Notes under the pieces: model-generated
Databases searched by the model: none
What the model was told of the DNA's origin: nothing
The model's input: the letters and a program-made list of their open reading frames with translations, nothing else
Position numbers and translations under genes: made by a program
Shown here: positions 16,100 to 23,438 of the stretch, piece by piece
Numbering within the stretch: position 1 is the first letter of the stretch
Layout: each line of letters opens with the position of its first letter
From: Shimia sp022448905
GTDB taxonomy: Bacteria; Pseudomonadota; Alphaproteobacteria; Rhodobacterales; Rhodobacteraceae
Direction of reading: 5' to 3'
Assembly (NCBI RefSeq): GCF_047126315.1
Contig: NZ_CP138953.1
Coordinates: forward strand, 930,001-994,000
DNA length: 64,000 nt

Positions 16100-17085
16100 T
16101 GGCGGCTGGCGGCGATGTCTTTCTCCGATAGCAGCTCATGGCCCGGTTCTTTGGGTTTCGGCCAAAACACCCCAGCGTCGATCACCTTCAGATCGGCGCT
16201 GGGCAGGACATAATCGACCCGCAAATCCCCCGGCGTCGGCTCGCGCCAATCCACGGTGGGGCCTGCCTTTTCCAGCGGGTCTTGTAGGCGTGGATCAGTT
16301 AGCAAGCCTTGAATGGCTTCATGCCGCCCTTCGCCTTTTTGTGGATCAAGGTTTGCACCGCCCATCAAGACAAACGGCGGCTCTGGTGCGGGCCCCAGCT
16401 TGCCGTCCAGCAGATGAGACCACAGGCGGATTTCATCGGCATTGCGCAACCCGTTTTGATCTTCTGGCCCGTCAAACACCGGCGGCCCTGCGGCAAAGAG
16501 CATGAGCGTCACTGGGCCGTTGGGATGCAGCGCGGGCAAAACCCAATGGCCATTGGACGACAACCGCTGGATGGCTTGTGCTTCCTCTGAGGGGAACGGT
16601 TGCCCATTTACTCCGGGCAATGTGGCCTCCGGCAGGTCCCGCCACAACAGCACCGAGAAATCCCGCGCCTCGCCAAAGGGCCAGCGCGACAGAACCACCA
16701 TACCACCGGCCCCGCGAAACTTGCCATAGCCCTGCGCATCCGCTGGTGTGTGCAATCGCCTGTCGCCATTCATGTCCAAGCCAGTGGGAATGCCGGTGTT
16801 GGGGGGCAGCGAAAAAACATGCGGGTAGTCCAGCTCTCTTTTGCCAAAGTGGTCCCGCAGCGCCTTGGCGCCCAACAGATCCGCGTCATAGTCCACGCCT
16901 TGCAGGAACAGAATATCCGGCGCGAGATGTGTCACCACCTGAGTGATCGCCACAACCTGCGGATCGCTCCGCGTGATGTCGCGCAGCATGAGGCCCGGCC
17001 CTTTGCGGCTCAGTTCCACATCATAGGTTGCTACGCGGATCGTCTCCGCATGCGCAAAACTCACAAAAAACAGAACGCCAATCAG
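16069..17085 (-). CDS. Endonuclease/exonuclease/phosphatase family protein, exported
   Basis: The coding part is clear from a hydrophobic signal, RLIGVLFFVSFAHA, into ETIRVATYDVELSRKGPGLM. Later blocks match the EEP fold: APDILFLQGVDYD, GMVVLSRWPFGEARDFS, VLMGGANLDPQKGEG, LRVDYVLPSADL and the terminal SRHHMVWVDI. Enzymes of this fold are metal-dependent phosphodiesterases or phosphatases. The start is a problem: no ATG, GTG or TTG occurs in frame near the signal peptide. The first convenient codon is CTG at 17085, which overlaps the TGA of the upstream gene as CTGA. An ATG at 17214 or 17229 would put 43-48 non-signal residues in front of the signal. I give 17085 with low certainty for that end. 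Confidence 0.8.
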   Translation of the reverse strand: MIGVLFFVSFAHAETIRVATYDVELSRKGPGLMLRDITRSDPQVVAITQVVTHLAPDILFLQGVDYDADLLGAKALRDHFGKRELDYPHVFSLPPNTGIPTGLDMNGDRRLHTPADAQGYGKFRGAGGMVVLSRWPFGEARDFSVLLWRDLPEATLPGVNGQPFPSEEAQAIQRLSSNGHWVLPALHPNGPVTLMLFAAGPPVFDGPEDQNGLRNADEIRLWSHLLDGKLGPAPEPPFVLMGGANLDPQKGEGRHEAIQGLLTDPRLQDPLEKAGPTVDWREPTPGDLRVDYVLPSADLKVIDAGVFWPKPKEPGHELLSEKDIAASRHHMVWVDIAF

Positions 17086-17927
17086 GCGGCAGAGGACACC
17101 GGATGTGTACCACGCGACGCGGCATAGGCGCGGCGGCGGTTCTCGTCGATCATGGTGGCAATGCGGCTCATGGCAATGCCGCGCATGATCATGCTGGCCG
17201 GTATGAAAGCCCATGCGCTGATGGTCCAAATCATTGTCATCGGATCGCTTAAGTAGATCGGATCAATCAGGTCCGACATCATCTGAATGATCGCCGGGAT
17301 TAAGAATGGCATAAGAAATCCTAACGCAATGTTAAGACGGCCATCCCGTTGCAGACGTGGCAGCACGTCGCCGCCTGCGGTGGGGTCAAACAGCGGCAGG
17401 TTGATCCAGACGTTAAACGCCCCGTTGCGCGCTGGCCATTCCAGAACGCGCACAAAGAAGTAGAACACCGCCAGCGTCATCAGAGAGATCAGATAGCTGA
17501 GCCCAGACGCGGTGCGCACCTCTTTGATCAGCTCAGGCGTGGCGTTGTCCGGCAACATGATGACCATCAGCCGCACCGGCGAATAGGGGAAATCAATCGC
17601 GTCGCCAACAATGATGCCAAGCGCATGCAAAAAGGCGGTGAAGGCGTTGGGCGCCACTTCGCCACGGGCAATCACCGAGAGCGCAAATACGGTGAGAAAG
17701 ATCGCCAGAAAGCGCATCCGGTTGAACGGCGGCGCGTGGCGGAATTCGATGAACGACGGCGCGGTGGTCACATATTCGATGAACACCAGGATCGAGCTGA
17801 AGATCGCAAACAGCAGCACAATGTGCACCACATCTTCGCTCACAGTGGGCAAGATGATGGCTGGCAAGGCAAACAGCAATGCCACCAGTCCCGCACGCGT
17901 TGCCGCGCCAATGATTCTGCCTATCAC
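17082..17927 (-). CDS. Conserved multi-pass membrane protein, unknown function
   Basis: A 281-residue protein beginning MIGRIIGAATRAGLVALLFA. Six to seven membrane segments are visible (LVALLFALPAIILP, VHIVLLFAIFSSILVFIEYV, FLAIFLTVFALSVIA, LSYLISLMTLAVFYFFV, ALGFLMPFLIPAIIQMM, WTISAWAFIPASMIM). A loop of about 40 residues between segments contains DFPYSPVRLMVIMLPDNATP. The C-terminus is basic (ENRRRAYAASRG). It is coupled to the downstream exonuclease-family gene by a four-base overlap, so the two may act together at the membrane. I do not recognise a named family. Confidence 0.75.
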   Translation of the reverse strand: MIGRIIGAATRAGLVALLFALPAIILPTVSEDVVHIVLLFAIFSSILVFIEYVTTAPSFIEFRHAPPFNRMRFLAIFLTVFALSVIARGEVAPNAFTAFLHALGIIVGDAIDFPYSPVRLMVIMLPDNATPELIKEVRTASGLSYLISLMTLAVFYFFVRVLEWPARNGAFNVWINLPLFDPTAGGDVLPRLQRDGRLNIALGFLMPFLIPAIIQMMSDLIDPIYLSDPMTMIWTISAWAFIPASMIMRGIAMSRIATMIDENRRRAYAASRGTHPVSSAA

Positions 17928-18358
17928 AGCTCGTGTCCCTTCAAACCGGATGTCGCGTTTTGTGGCTCTTTGGCCGTGCGATCTTGTTCCAACTTGATCC
18001 CGCTCTGATGGCGGGGTGCCTCATTTATGCCTTATTGTGCCATTGGATCTTGGCAAGTCTCAAGGTTTTGTTTGGATTTTGGCAACCAAGCCGCGGTCTG
18101 AGACAGAGACTGGTGCGCGAATGCATCAATTGTGCCTTTCAAAAAAGCACTGTTTTTCAGGGTGATACTAAATCTGGTGGGCGAATTTGGCGGGGCCACA
18201 AGGGTTTTGGAGAATGTGACCGCCTCGTAAAACGGCGCGCCACATTTTTGCCTTAATTCAACTTCCAGACATTCCAAATAATGAATATGTATTGATTTAG
18301 ATCAAGGTAGCGCAAAATCTGACTCATATTCTTTTTATGGAATGTGAAAGGAAATCCT
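17928..18358. other. 431-bp intergenic region with one regulatory site
   Basis: No convincing gene lies in this stretch between the divergent genes at 17927 and 18359. Short open frames here have no ribosome site and atypical composition. The left part should contain the promoter of the 17082-17927 gene, which I cannot place. The right 70 bp contain the FNR box and promoter of the TsoY-like gene. Confidence 0.6.
18292..18305 (+). promoter_or_regulatory. FNR/FnrL (anaerobox) binding site
   Basis: TTGATTTAGATCAA is a perfect match to the FNR-family consensus TTGAT-N4-ATCAA. A plausible -10 (TATTCT, 18327-18332) puts transcription start near 18339-18340, so the site centre (18298.5) falls near -41. 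That is the spacing of class II FNR-activated promoters. It points at the membrane-protein gene starting at 18359 and implies oxygen-regulated expression. Confidence 0.8.
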
Positions 18359-19573
18359 ATGTCGTCCCCCTCTGTCACGCGTGAAGACACGCCTTATTCT
18401 CCCCTCTATTTTCTTGCTACCTTGGGCTCCGGCGGCCTGATGGTGACCTTCTTTATGTTCCTGATGTTCTGGGTGCCGCATCCCGGGCGCCCTGTACCGA
18501 TTTTTGAAGACATCACCGCCGCTTTCTTATCTGGAGCACTCCCGCTTCAGACCGCAATTGTGGTCGCCATGGTTGGGATCGCCGGGCTGACCTTTCTGCT
18601 GATCAAATCGCTGATCTGGAACCTGCGCCACCTGTCGGCTTTCCGGGCTACGCCTGCCTATCAGGCGCTGCGCACGTCAAACGCCGAAACCCAGCTTATG
18701 GCGATCCCGCTTGCGCTGGCGATGGTGGTGAACGGCGGCTTTATCGTGGGTTTGGTGTTTGTGCCCGGCCTGTGGACCGTGGTCGAATACCTCTTCCCAA
18801 TTGCCATGATCGCCTTTGTCCTGATTGGCAGCTACGGGCTGAGGATCATGCGCGACTTCTTTGGCCGCGTGCTGATCAACGGCGGCTTTGACTGCGCCAA
18901 AAACAACAGCTTTGCACAGGTTCTGCCCGCCTTTGCCTTCGCCATGGTGGGCGTTGGCCTGGCCGCTCCCGCTGCCATGAGCGGCTCCGCTTTGGTGGCG
19001 GGCGTGTCCTTTATCCTGTCGAGCTTCTTCATTGTGGTGGCAATCCTGTTGGCCGTGGCGAATGTGATCTTGGGCCTGCGGGCGATGATGGAAAACGGCG
19101 CCACAGCCAAAAGCGCACCAACCCTGCTGGTGATTGTGCCGCTGATCACAGTGATCACCATCGCTTGGATGCGTCAGAACCACGGTTTGCATGTGCATTT
19201 TGACGTGCACGGCGGCGCGGGCGAAACGCTCTCCATGCTGACAACCCTGTTGATGGTGCAGCTTGCCGTGCTGGCACTTGGTCTGACGGTGCTGCGCCGC
19301 TTTGGCTATGTGTCCACATTCATCACCGGGCAGGAAAAATCCGCAGGCTCCTACGCGCTGGTCTGCCCCGGTGTGGCGCTGTCGGTGATGTTGCACTTCT
19401 GGCTAAACAAAGGGCTGGTGGCGAGCGGTTTGGTCGACAAATTCTCGCTGGCCTATCTGCTGATTTCCGCCGTGGCGATTGCCCTGCAGGTGGCGATGAT
19501 TTGGTTGGTGCTGAAGCTCAATGCCAAACATTTGGGCGGCACAGATCGTCAGGTGGCTGTGCCTGCGGAGTGA
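18359..19573 (+). CDS. TsoY-like multi-pass membrane protein, probably FNR-regulated
   Basis: The ATG at 18359 is preceded by AAAGGAAAT; a GTG at 18344 is less likely. The 404-residue protein has about ten or eleven membrane segments. The N-terminus YSPLYFLATLGSGGLMVTFF, then MFWVPHPGRPVP, and the central FDCAKNNSFAQVLPAFAFAM match my memory of the family named TsoY (seleno)protein. Some members of that family carry selenocysteine; this one has ordinary codons throughout. The family's function is not established to my knowledge. The overall topology recalls the SLAC1/TehA anion-channel type, but that is inference. The perfect FNR box upstream suggests a role at low oxygen. It appears monocistronic, with a hairpin at 19597-19617. 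Confidence 0.75.
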   Translation: MSSPSVTREDTPYSPLYFLATLGSGGLMVTFFMFLMFWVPHPGRPVPIFEDITAAFLSGALPLQTAIVVAMVGIAGLTFLLIKSLIWNLRHLSAFRATPAYQALRTSNAETQLMAIPLALAMVVNGGFIVGLVFVPGLWTVVEYLFPIAMIAFVLIGSYGLRIMRDFFGRVLINGGFDCAKNNSFAQVLPAFAFAMVGVGLAAPAAMSGSALVAGVSFILSSFFIVVAILLAVANVILGLRAMMENGATAKSAPTLLVIVPLITVITIAWMRQNHGLHVHFDVHGGAGETLSMLTTLLMVQLAVLALGLTVLRRFGYVSTFITGQEKSAGSYALVCPGVALSVMLHFWLNKGLVASGLVDKFSLAYLLISAVAIALQVAMIWLVLKLNAKHLGGTDRQVAVPAE

Positions 19574-19596
19574 TGTGGGGCTAGATTGCGATAAGA

Positions 19597-19617
19597 CGCC
19601 AAAGCACCGCTTTGGCG
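19597..19617. terminator. Hairpin between convergent genes
   Basis: CGCCAAAGC-ACC-GCTTTGGCG is a perfect 9-bp stem with a 3-nt loop, 23 bp past the stop of the TsoY-like gene. There is no T-run on either side, so termination efficiency is uncertain. A second small stem, TTTGCC/GGCAAA, lies at 19649-19663. Confidence 0.5.
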
Positions 19618-19721
19618 AGCGCCCAAACCGCCCCCGTCAAACCATAGGTTTGCCTTCGGCAAAACGCGGGCGCTTCGCTTTCACCCCTCGGCTCGATCGC
19701 TGCTGAGGTTGCGAAGGTTAC

Positions 19722-20300
19722 CTACCGAGGCCGACGCCAATCGTCTCGGTTCAGTTGCCAGAACGCGCAATCTTCGTAGCGCTGGCGCGCAGGCGTCCAA
19801 AAGGATTGGATGCCTTGGGGCGACATCCCTAGTTTTTTCAGCAGAGAAAGGGAGGCCGCATTGTCCACCCGCGCCCCGGCGCGCACTTGATGGCAATCCA
19901 AGGTCTCAAAAGCAAAGCCAATCGCGCCCTTCGCGACTTCCAGCGCAAAGCCGCGTCGCTGGTAGGCTTCACCAATCCAATACCCCATGTCCGCTTGCCC
20001 CTCCGCACAATCCAGCTTGCACCATCCGATTATAGTGCTGGACGCCTTTTCGATCACAACTGCAGGGAAGGATGTGCCACACATTGCATGTTGGCGAGAG
20101 TTCCGCAAAATTGTTTGTGTCTCAGACAACGACAGCGGGGTGGGCCATGTTGCAAGTCGGTCGCTGATCTGAGGCGTCATCAAGGCGGTGAGCGCGTCTG
20201 CGTCTTCCATCCGACAGGGGCGGAGCAGCAGGCGTTCGGTATCTATGGAGAAGTCCAAAAAACTATCAATCGGCCCAATGGATCCCATTGTTTCTTCCAT
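19722..20300 (-). CDS. GNAT family N-acetyltransferase (RimJ/RimL type)
   Basis: About 192 residues. It has IDTERLLLRPCRMEDADALT at the N-terminus, the acetyl-CoA-binding core GYWIGEAYQRRGFALEVAKG, and RVDNAASLSLLKKLGM near the C-terminus, the standard order of the RimJ/RimL acetyltransferase branch. The frame opens at a TTG (20306) that overlaps the stop of the upstream ORF; ATG codons occur at 20300 and 20288, and I take 20300. The substrate is unknown, most often a protein N-terminus, amino acid or drug amine in this branch. It follows a small unknown gene and is not part of the leu operon, which terminates at 20640-20672. Confidence 0.85.
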   Translation of the reverse strand: MEETMGSIGPIDSFLDFSIDTERLLLRPCRMEDADALTALMTPQISDRLATWPTPLSLSETQTILRNSRQHAMCGTSFPAVVIEKASSTIIGWCKLDCAEGQADMGYWIGEAYQRRGFALEVAKGAIGFAFETLDCHQVRAGARVDNAASLSLLKKLGMSPQGIQSFWTPARQRYEDCAFWQLNRDDWRRPR

Positions 20301-20302
20301 AA

Positions 20303-20620
20303 TCAAGTGTGCTTTTGGGTAAGGCCATATAGGCGAGTTTTGTGGTGATGAAATCGCTCGTTCAAACCGTTAAGCTCCTCTTCGGTGCCGGTATCTCCAT
20401 TTAATTTGTGGAACACAATGTCATTGAATGAACCCATGCCGCCGTAAATAGTTTGGACGGCGTTACACAGCTGGGTTTCGTTTGTGGCCTTCATCAGGCT
20501 GCGTAGTTGGCTGACCCAAAATTCCCGCCCTTCGGAACTTTCCAAGAGCTCGATTAGTACCTTCAACTCGTCGTGGATACGTTCCACGCGGCTTTTTTGC
20601 CTGAACAGTTTTTTAAACAT
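20303..20620 (-). CDS. Small hypothetical protein (105 residues)
   Basis: The protein starts MFKKLFRQKSRVERIHDELK and is hydrophilic and largely helical, with charged repeats (ELKVLIELLESSEGREF). A possible alternative start is TTG at 20629. No signal peptide or membrane span is seen. The gene lies between the leuD terminator and the acetyltransferase gene and overlaps the latter's frame opening, so the two are probably co-transcribed. Base composition is more A+T-rich than in flanking leu genes, hinting at acquisition. I do not recognise a family; a size and charge like this also occur in small immunity or regulatory proteins, but there is no direct evidence. Confidence 0.6.
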   Translation of the reverse strand: MFKKLFRQKSRVERIHDELKVLIELLESSEGREFWVSQLRSLMKATNETQLCNAVQTIYGGMGSFNDIVFHKLNGDTGTEEELNGLNERFHHHKTRLYGLTQKHT

Positions 20621-20639
20621 GCAAATCAACCCAAAAGAA

Positions 20640-20672
20640 AACCCCGCACAACTTGAGCGGTTGTGCAGGGTT
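20640..20672 (-). terminator. Intrinsic terminator after leuD
   Basis: On the minus strand AACCCTGCACAAC and GTTGTGCGGGGTT pair over 13 positions with one mismatch, with a 7-nt loop, followed by TTCTTTTGGG. It lies 24 bp past the leuD stop. Confidence 0.85.
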
Positions 20673-20695
20673 ATGTCAATCAGCGGTCGACGGGC

Positions 20696-21301
20696 TTATG
20701 CCCAAGGACGCTCCGCTGCCGCTTTGGCTTCATAGGCGTCGATGGAGGCTTCTTTCTCCATGGTCAGGCCAATGTCGTCCAAGCCGTTCAGCAGGCAGTG
20801 CTTTTTGAACGCATCCACTTCGAACTTGATCACCTCGCCATCCGATGTGGTGATTTCCTGCGCTTCCAGGTCCACGGTCATCCGGGCGTTTTCGCCTTTT
20901 TCCGCGTCTGCCATCAGCACGTCAAACTGCTCCTGCGGCAGCACGATTGGCAGCATGCCGTTCTTGAAGCTGTTGTTGAAGAAGATGTCGGCAAACGACG
21001 TCGACACAATCACTTTGATGCCAAAATCATCCAGCGCCCAAGGCGCGTGTTCCCGCGAAGAGCCACAGCCAAAGTTGTCGCCCGCAATCAGGATCTGCGC
21101 GTTGCGATATTGTGGTTTGTTCAGCACAAAATCAGGTATCTCTGTGCCGTCACGGTTGAACCGCATCTCATCAAACAGATTGGCGCCAAAGCCGGTGCGG
21201 GCAATGGATTTCAAGAACACCTTTGGGATGATCATGTCGGTGTCGATATTCACCAGCGGCATAGGCGCGGCGATACCGGAGAAGGTTTCGAACTTTTCCA
21301 T
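20696..21301 (-). CDS. leuD: 3-isopropylmalate dehydratase small subunit
   Basis: A 201-residue protein starting MEKFETFSGIAAPMPLVNID. MIIPKVFLKSI, the conserved ILIAGDNFGCGSSREHAPWA and IKVIVSTSFADIFFNNSFKN are diagnostic of LeuD. With LeuC it isomerises 2-isopropylmalate to 3-isopropylmalate. It is separated from leuC by a 145-residue unknown ORF that reads in the same direction, and a strong terminator follows. The start is clear from family length and position. Confidence 0.97.
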   Translation of the reverse strand: MEKFETFSGIAAPMPLVNIDTDMIIPKVFLKSIARTGFGANLFDEMRFNRDGTEIPDFVLNKPQYRNAQILIAGDNFGCGSSREHAPWALDDFGIKVIVSTSFADIFFNNSFKNGMLPIVLPQEQFDVLMADAEKGENARMTVDLEAQEITTSDGEVIKFEVDAFKKHCLLNGLDDIGLTMEKEASIDAYEAKAAAERPWA

Positions 21302-21330
21302 CGTGTTACTCCAATGCGCTCAGGGCGCAA

Positions 21331-21768
21331 TTAAGTCTCGGTGCAGCGGCCTCTGGACTCGTCTGAGGCCGCACATTCTTTCTTTTTGCGATCCGATAAA
21401 ACAATTGGTTTGCGCTGAGAGTAATGGATTTCTCCATCCACCCAATATGCACTACGTCTCACAAGCACATCGTCGCTACGGTCAAACGCATATTCTTCCG
21501 TTTGAGCTGTATTTTTCGCGAGCTCCCATTCGCCTTGGTTGGAGGCTGCGAGAGCATCGAGAAACACAAAGAAATCTTCGCGTTTCGCGGATGCACTAAA
21601 CCAGTACTCATTCTTACCGCTGCTTCGGCAGTGTGAGATATGCGTTCCATCTGTGAGAAGTTTTGTGTTTGGGCACGCAAACCAAGCTGGGCCACTCCAA
21701 AAAAACGAGATGATGGACACTGTTGTAAACAGTGCCCACCAAAAGCGTTTTTTGAAGAAAGCCAGCAT
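21331..21768 (-). CDS. Small membrane-anchored hypothetical protein inserted between leuC and leuD
   Basis: A 145-residue protein, MLAFFKKRFWWALFTTVSII then SFFWSGPAWFACPN: basic residues followed by one hydrophobic segment, a signal anchor or uncleaved signal peptide. The remaining 110 residues are hydrophilic and aromatic-rich (NEYWFSASAKREDFFVF, RSAYWVDGEIHYSQR), with cysteines at FACPN, ISHCRSS, KKECAAS and GRCTET that could form two disulfides outside the cytoplasm. It starts 3 bp after the leuC stop and so is translationally coupled. Codon use is more A+T-rich than leuC or leuD. No role in leucine synthesis is implied. Confidence 0.65.
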   Translation of the reverse strand: MLAFFKKRFWWALFTTVSIISFFWSGPAWFACPNTKLLTDGTHISHCRSSGKNEYWFSASAKREDFFVFLDALAASNQGEWELAKNTAQTEEYAFDRSDDVLVRRSAYWVDGEIHYSQRKPIVLSDRKKKECAASDESRGRCTET

Positions 21769-21771
21769 TGC

Positions 21772-23178
21772 CTACATCAGCTCGCGAATGTCAGTGAGCT
21801 TGCCGGTGATCGCGGCAGCGGCGGCCATGGCAGGGGACACGAGGTGCGTGCGGCCCTTATAGCCCTGACGGCCTTCGAAGTTGCGGTTCGAGGTGGACGC
21901 GCAACGTTCGTTTTCTGACAGTTGATCCGGGTTCATCGCCAGGCACATGGAACACCCAGCCAGACGCCATTCAAAGCCTGCGTCACGGAAGATATCCGCC
22001 AGACCTTCTTCTTCCGCTTGCGCCCGCACAAGACCAGAGCCCGGCACGATCATCGCGCGCATGCCCTCTTTGATCTTCTTACCCTTGAGCACTTCTGCGG
22101 CGGCGCGCATGTCTTCGATGCGGCCGTTGGTGCAAGAGCCGATGAACACGGTGTCGATTTCGATGTCGGTCAGCTTCTGACCCGGGGTCAGCCCCATATA
22201 CTCGATTGAGCGACGGGCCGCTTCCACCTTACCACCTTCAAAATCTTCTGGCGCTGGCACCACACCGGTGATCGGCAGCACATCCTCAGGGCTGGTGCCC
22301 CAGGTCACCACCGGCTGAATGTCTTCGCCTTTGATGGTGACCACTTTGTCGAAATGCGCGCCTTCGTCGGTGTAGAGCGTCTTCCAATACTCCAGCGCCT
22401 GCTCCCATGCGCCAGCTTTTGGCGCATGTGGACGGCCTTTGCAGTAGGCAAAGGTGGTCTCATCTGGCGCGATCAGACCGGCGCGGGCGCCGCCTTCAAT
22501 CGCCATGTTGCAAACCGTCATGCGACCTTCCATGGACAGATCGCGGATCGCTTCCCCACAGTATTCAATCACATAACCCGTACCACCACCGGTGCCGGTT
22601 TCGCCAATCACGGCCAGCGTGATGTCTTTGGCGGTCACGCCCGGCTTGAGTTTGCCAGTGATCTCCACCTTCATGTTTTTGGACTTCTTCTGGATCAGCG
22701 TCTGAGTGGCAAGCACGTGCTCCACCTCAGAGGTACCGATACCATGCGCCAGAGAGCCAAAGGCGCCGTGGGTTGCGGTGTGGCTGTCACCACACACCAC
22801 AGTCATCCCCGGCAGGGTCCAGCCGTTTTCCGGGCCCACAATGTGCACGATGCCCTGACGCACGTCAGACACCGGATAGTAGTGCACACCAAATTCCTTG
22901 GCGTTTTTGTCCAGCGCTTCCACCTGTATGCGCGATTCTTCGGTCATCTGCGCCGGATCTTCCCGGCCCATGGTGGTCGGCACGTTGTGGTCCGGCACAG
23001 CGATGGTTTTTTCTGGTGCGCGTACCTTGCGGTTTGCCATGCGCAGGCCTTCGAAAGCCTGCGCGCTGGTCACTTCGTGCACGAGGTGACGGTCAATATA
23101 CAACAGGCAGGTGCCATCGTCGGCTTCATGCGCAACATGGGCATCCCAGATTTTATCATAGAGCGTTTTGGGGGACAT
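21772..23178 (-). CDS. leuC: 3-isopropylmalate dehydratase large subunit
   Basis: A 468-residue aconitase-family protein starting MSPKTLYDKIWDAHVAHEAD. VCGDSHTATHGAFGSLAHGI is the family substrate loop. The [4Fe-4S] ligands lie in FIGSCTNGRIEDMR and AGCSMCLAMNPDQL. ERCASTSNRNFEGRQG near the end completes the active site. It pairs with LeuD. Its start is preceded by GGAGAGGACCG. Upstream lies a 28-codon ORF with a good ribosome site (23252-23338), which could be a leader. Confidence 0.97.
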   Translation of the reverse strand: MSPKTLYDKIWDAHVAHEADDGTCLLYIDRHLVHEVTSAQAFEGLRMANRKVRAPEKTIAVPDHNVPTTMGREDPAQMTEESRIQVEALDKNAKEFGVHYYPVSDVRQGIVHIVGPENGWTLPGMTVVCGDSHTATHGAFGSLAHGIGTSEVEHVLATQTLIQKKSKNMKVEITGKLKPGVTAKDITLAVIGETGTGGGTGYVIEYCGEAIRDLSMEGRMTVCNMAIEGGARAGLIAPDETTFAYCKGRPHAPKAGAWEQALEYWKTLYTDEGAHFDKVVTIKGEDIQPVVTWGTSPEDVLPITGVVPAPEDFEGGKVEAARRSIEYMGLTPGQKLTDIEIDTVFIGSCTNGRIEDMRAAAEVLKGKKIKEGMRAMIVPGSGLVRAQAEEEGLADIFRDAGFEWRLAGCSMCLAMNPDQLSENERCASTSNRNFEGRQGYKGRTHLVSPAMAAAAAITGKLTDIRELM

Positions 23179-23251
23179 CGGTCCTCTCCATTTTGTTTGG
23201 ATAGCTGAAAATATGGCTGACTAACGGGCACAGCTCAGCTGCGCCAAAAGC

Positions 23252-23338
23252 TCATAGCGCGGCGATGACGGACTTGGACTGACCAAAGAATCGCCAAGGC
23301 AAAAAGGCGCGGTCAGAGATGTCATAGATGCGTTTCAT
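23252..23338 (-). CDS. Possible 28-residue leader ORF upstream of leuC
   Basis: From ATG at 23338 the frame reads MKRIYDISDRAFLPWRFFGQ followed by SKSVIAAL and TGA. GGGGAGAAGC directly precedes the ATG. The stop is 73 bp before leuC, and the gap holds a short stem (GGCGCAG/CTGTGCC). It contains only two leucine codons, so a classical leucine attenuator is not supported. It may be a small protein, a leader or chance. Confidence 0.35.
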   Translation of the reverse strand: MKRIYDISDRAFLPWRFFGQSKSVIAAL

Positions 23339-23438
23339 GCTTCTCCCCTACAGGGTTGCGCAGATTCCTTCAAGCAGAAGCACACAATCCGACACACACG
23401 CGTTGCCGCAGAGGCAGAGCCCGTGCAAGGATGCATTT

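Noticed and set aside
18032..18277. An 81-codon minus-strand frame in the long intergenic region.
   Set aside because: No ribosome site, no recognisable family, and it lies in a regulatory region with other short chance frames.
23252..23338. Reading the 28-codon ORF before leuC as a classical leucine attenuator.
   Set aside because: Only two of 28 codons are leucine and the downstream stem has no T-run. It is kept only as a possible leader ORF.
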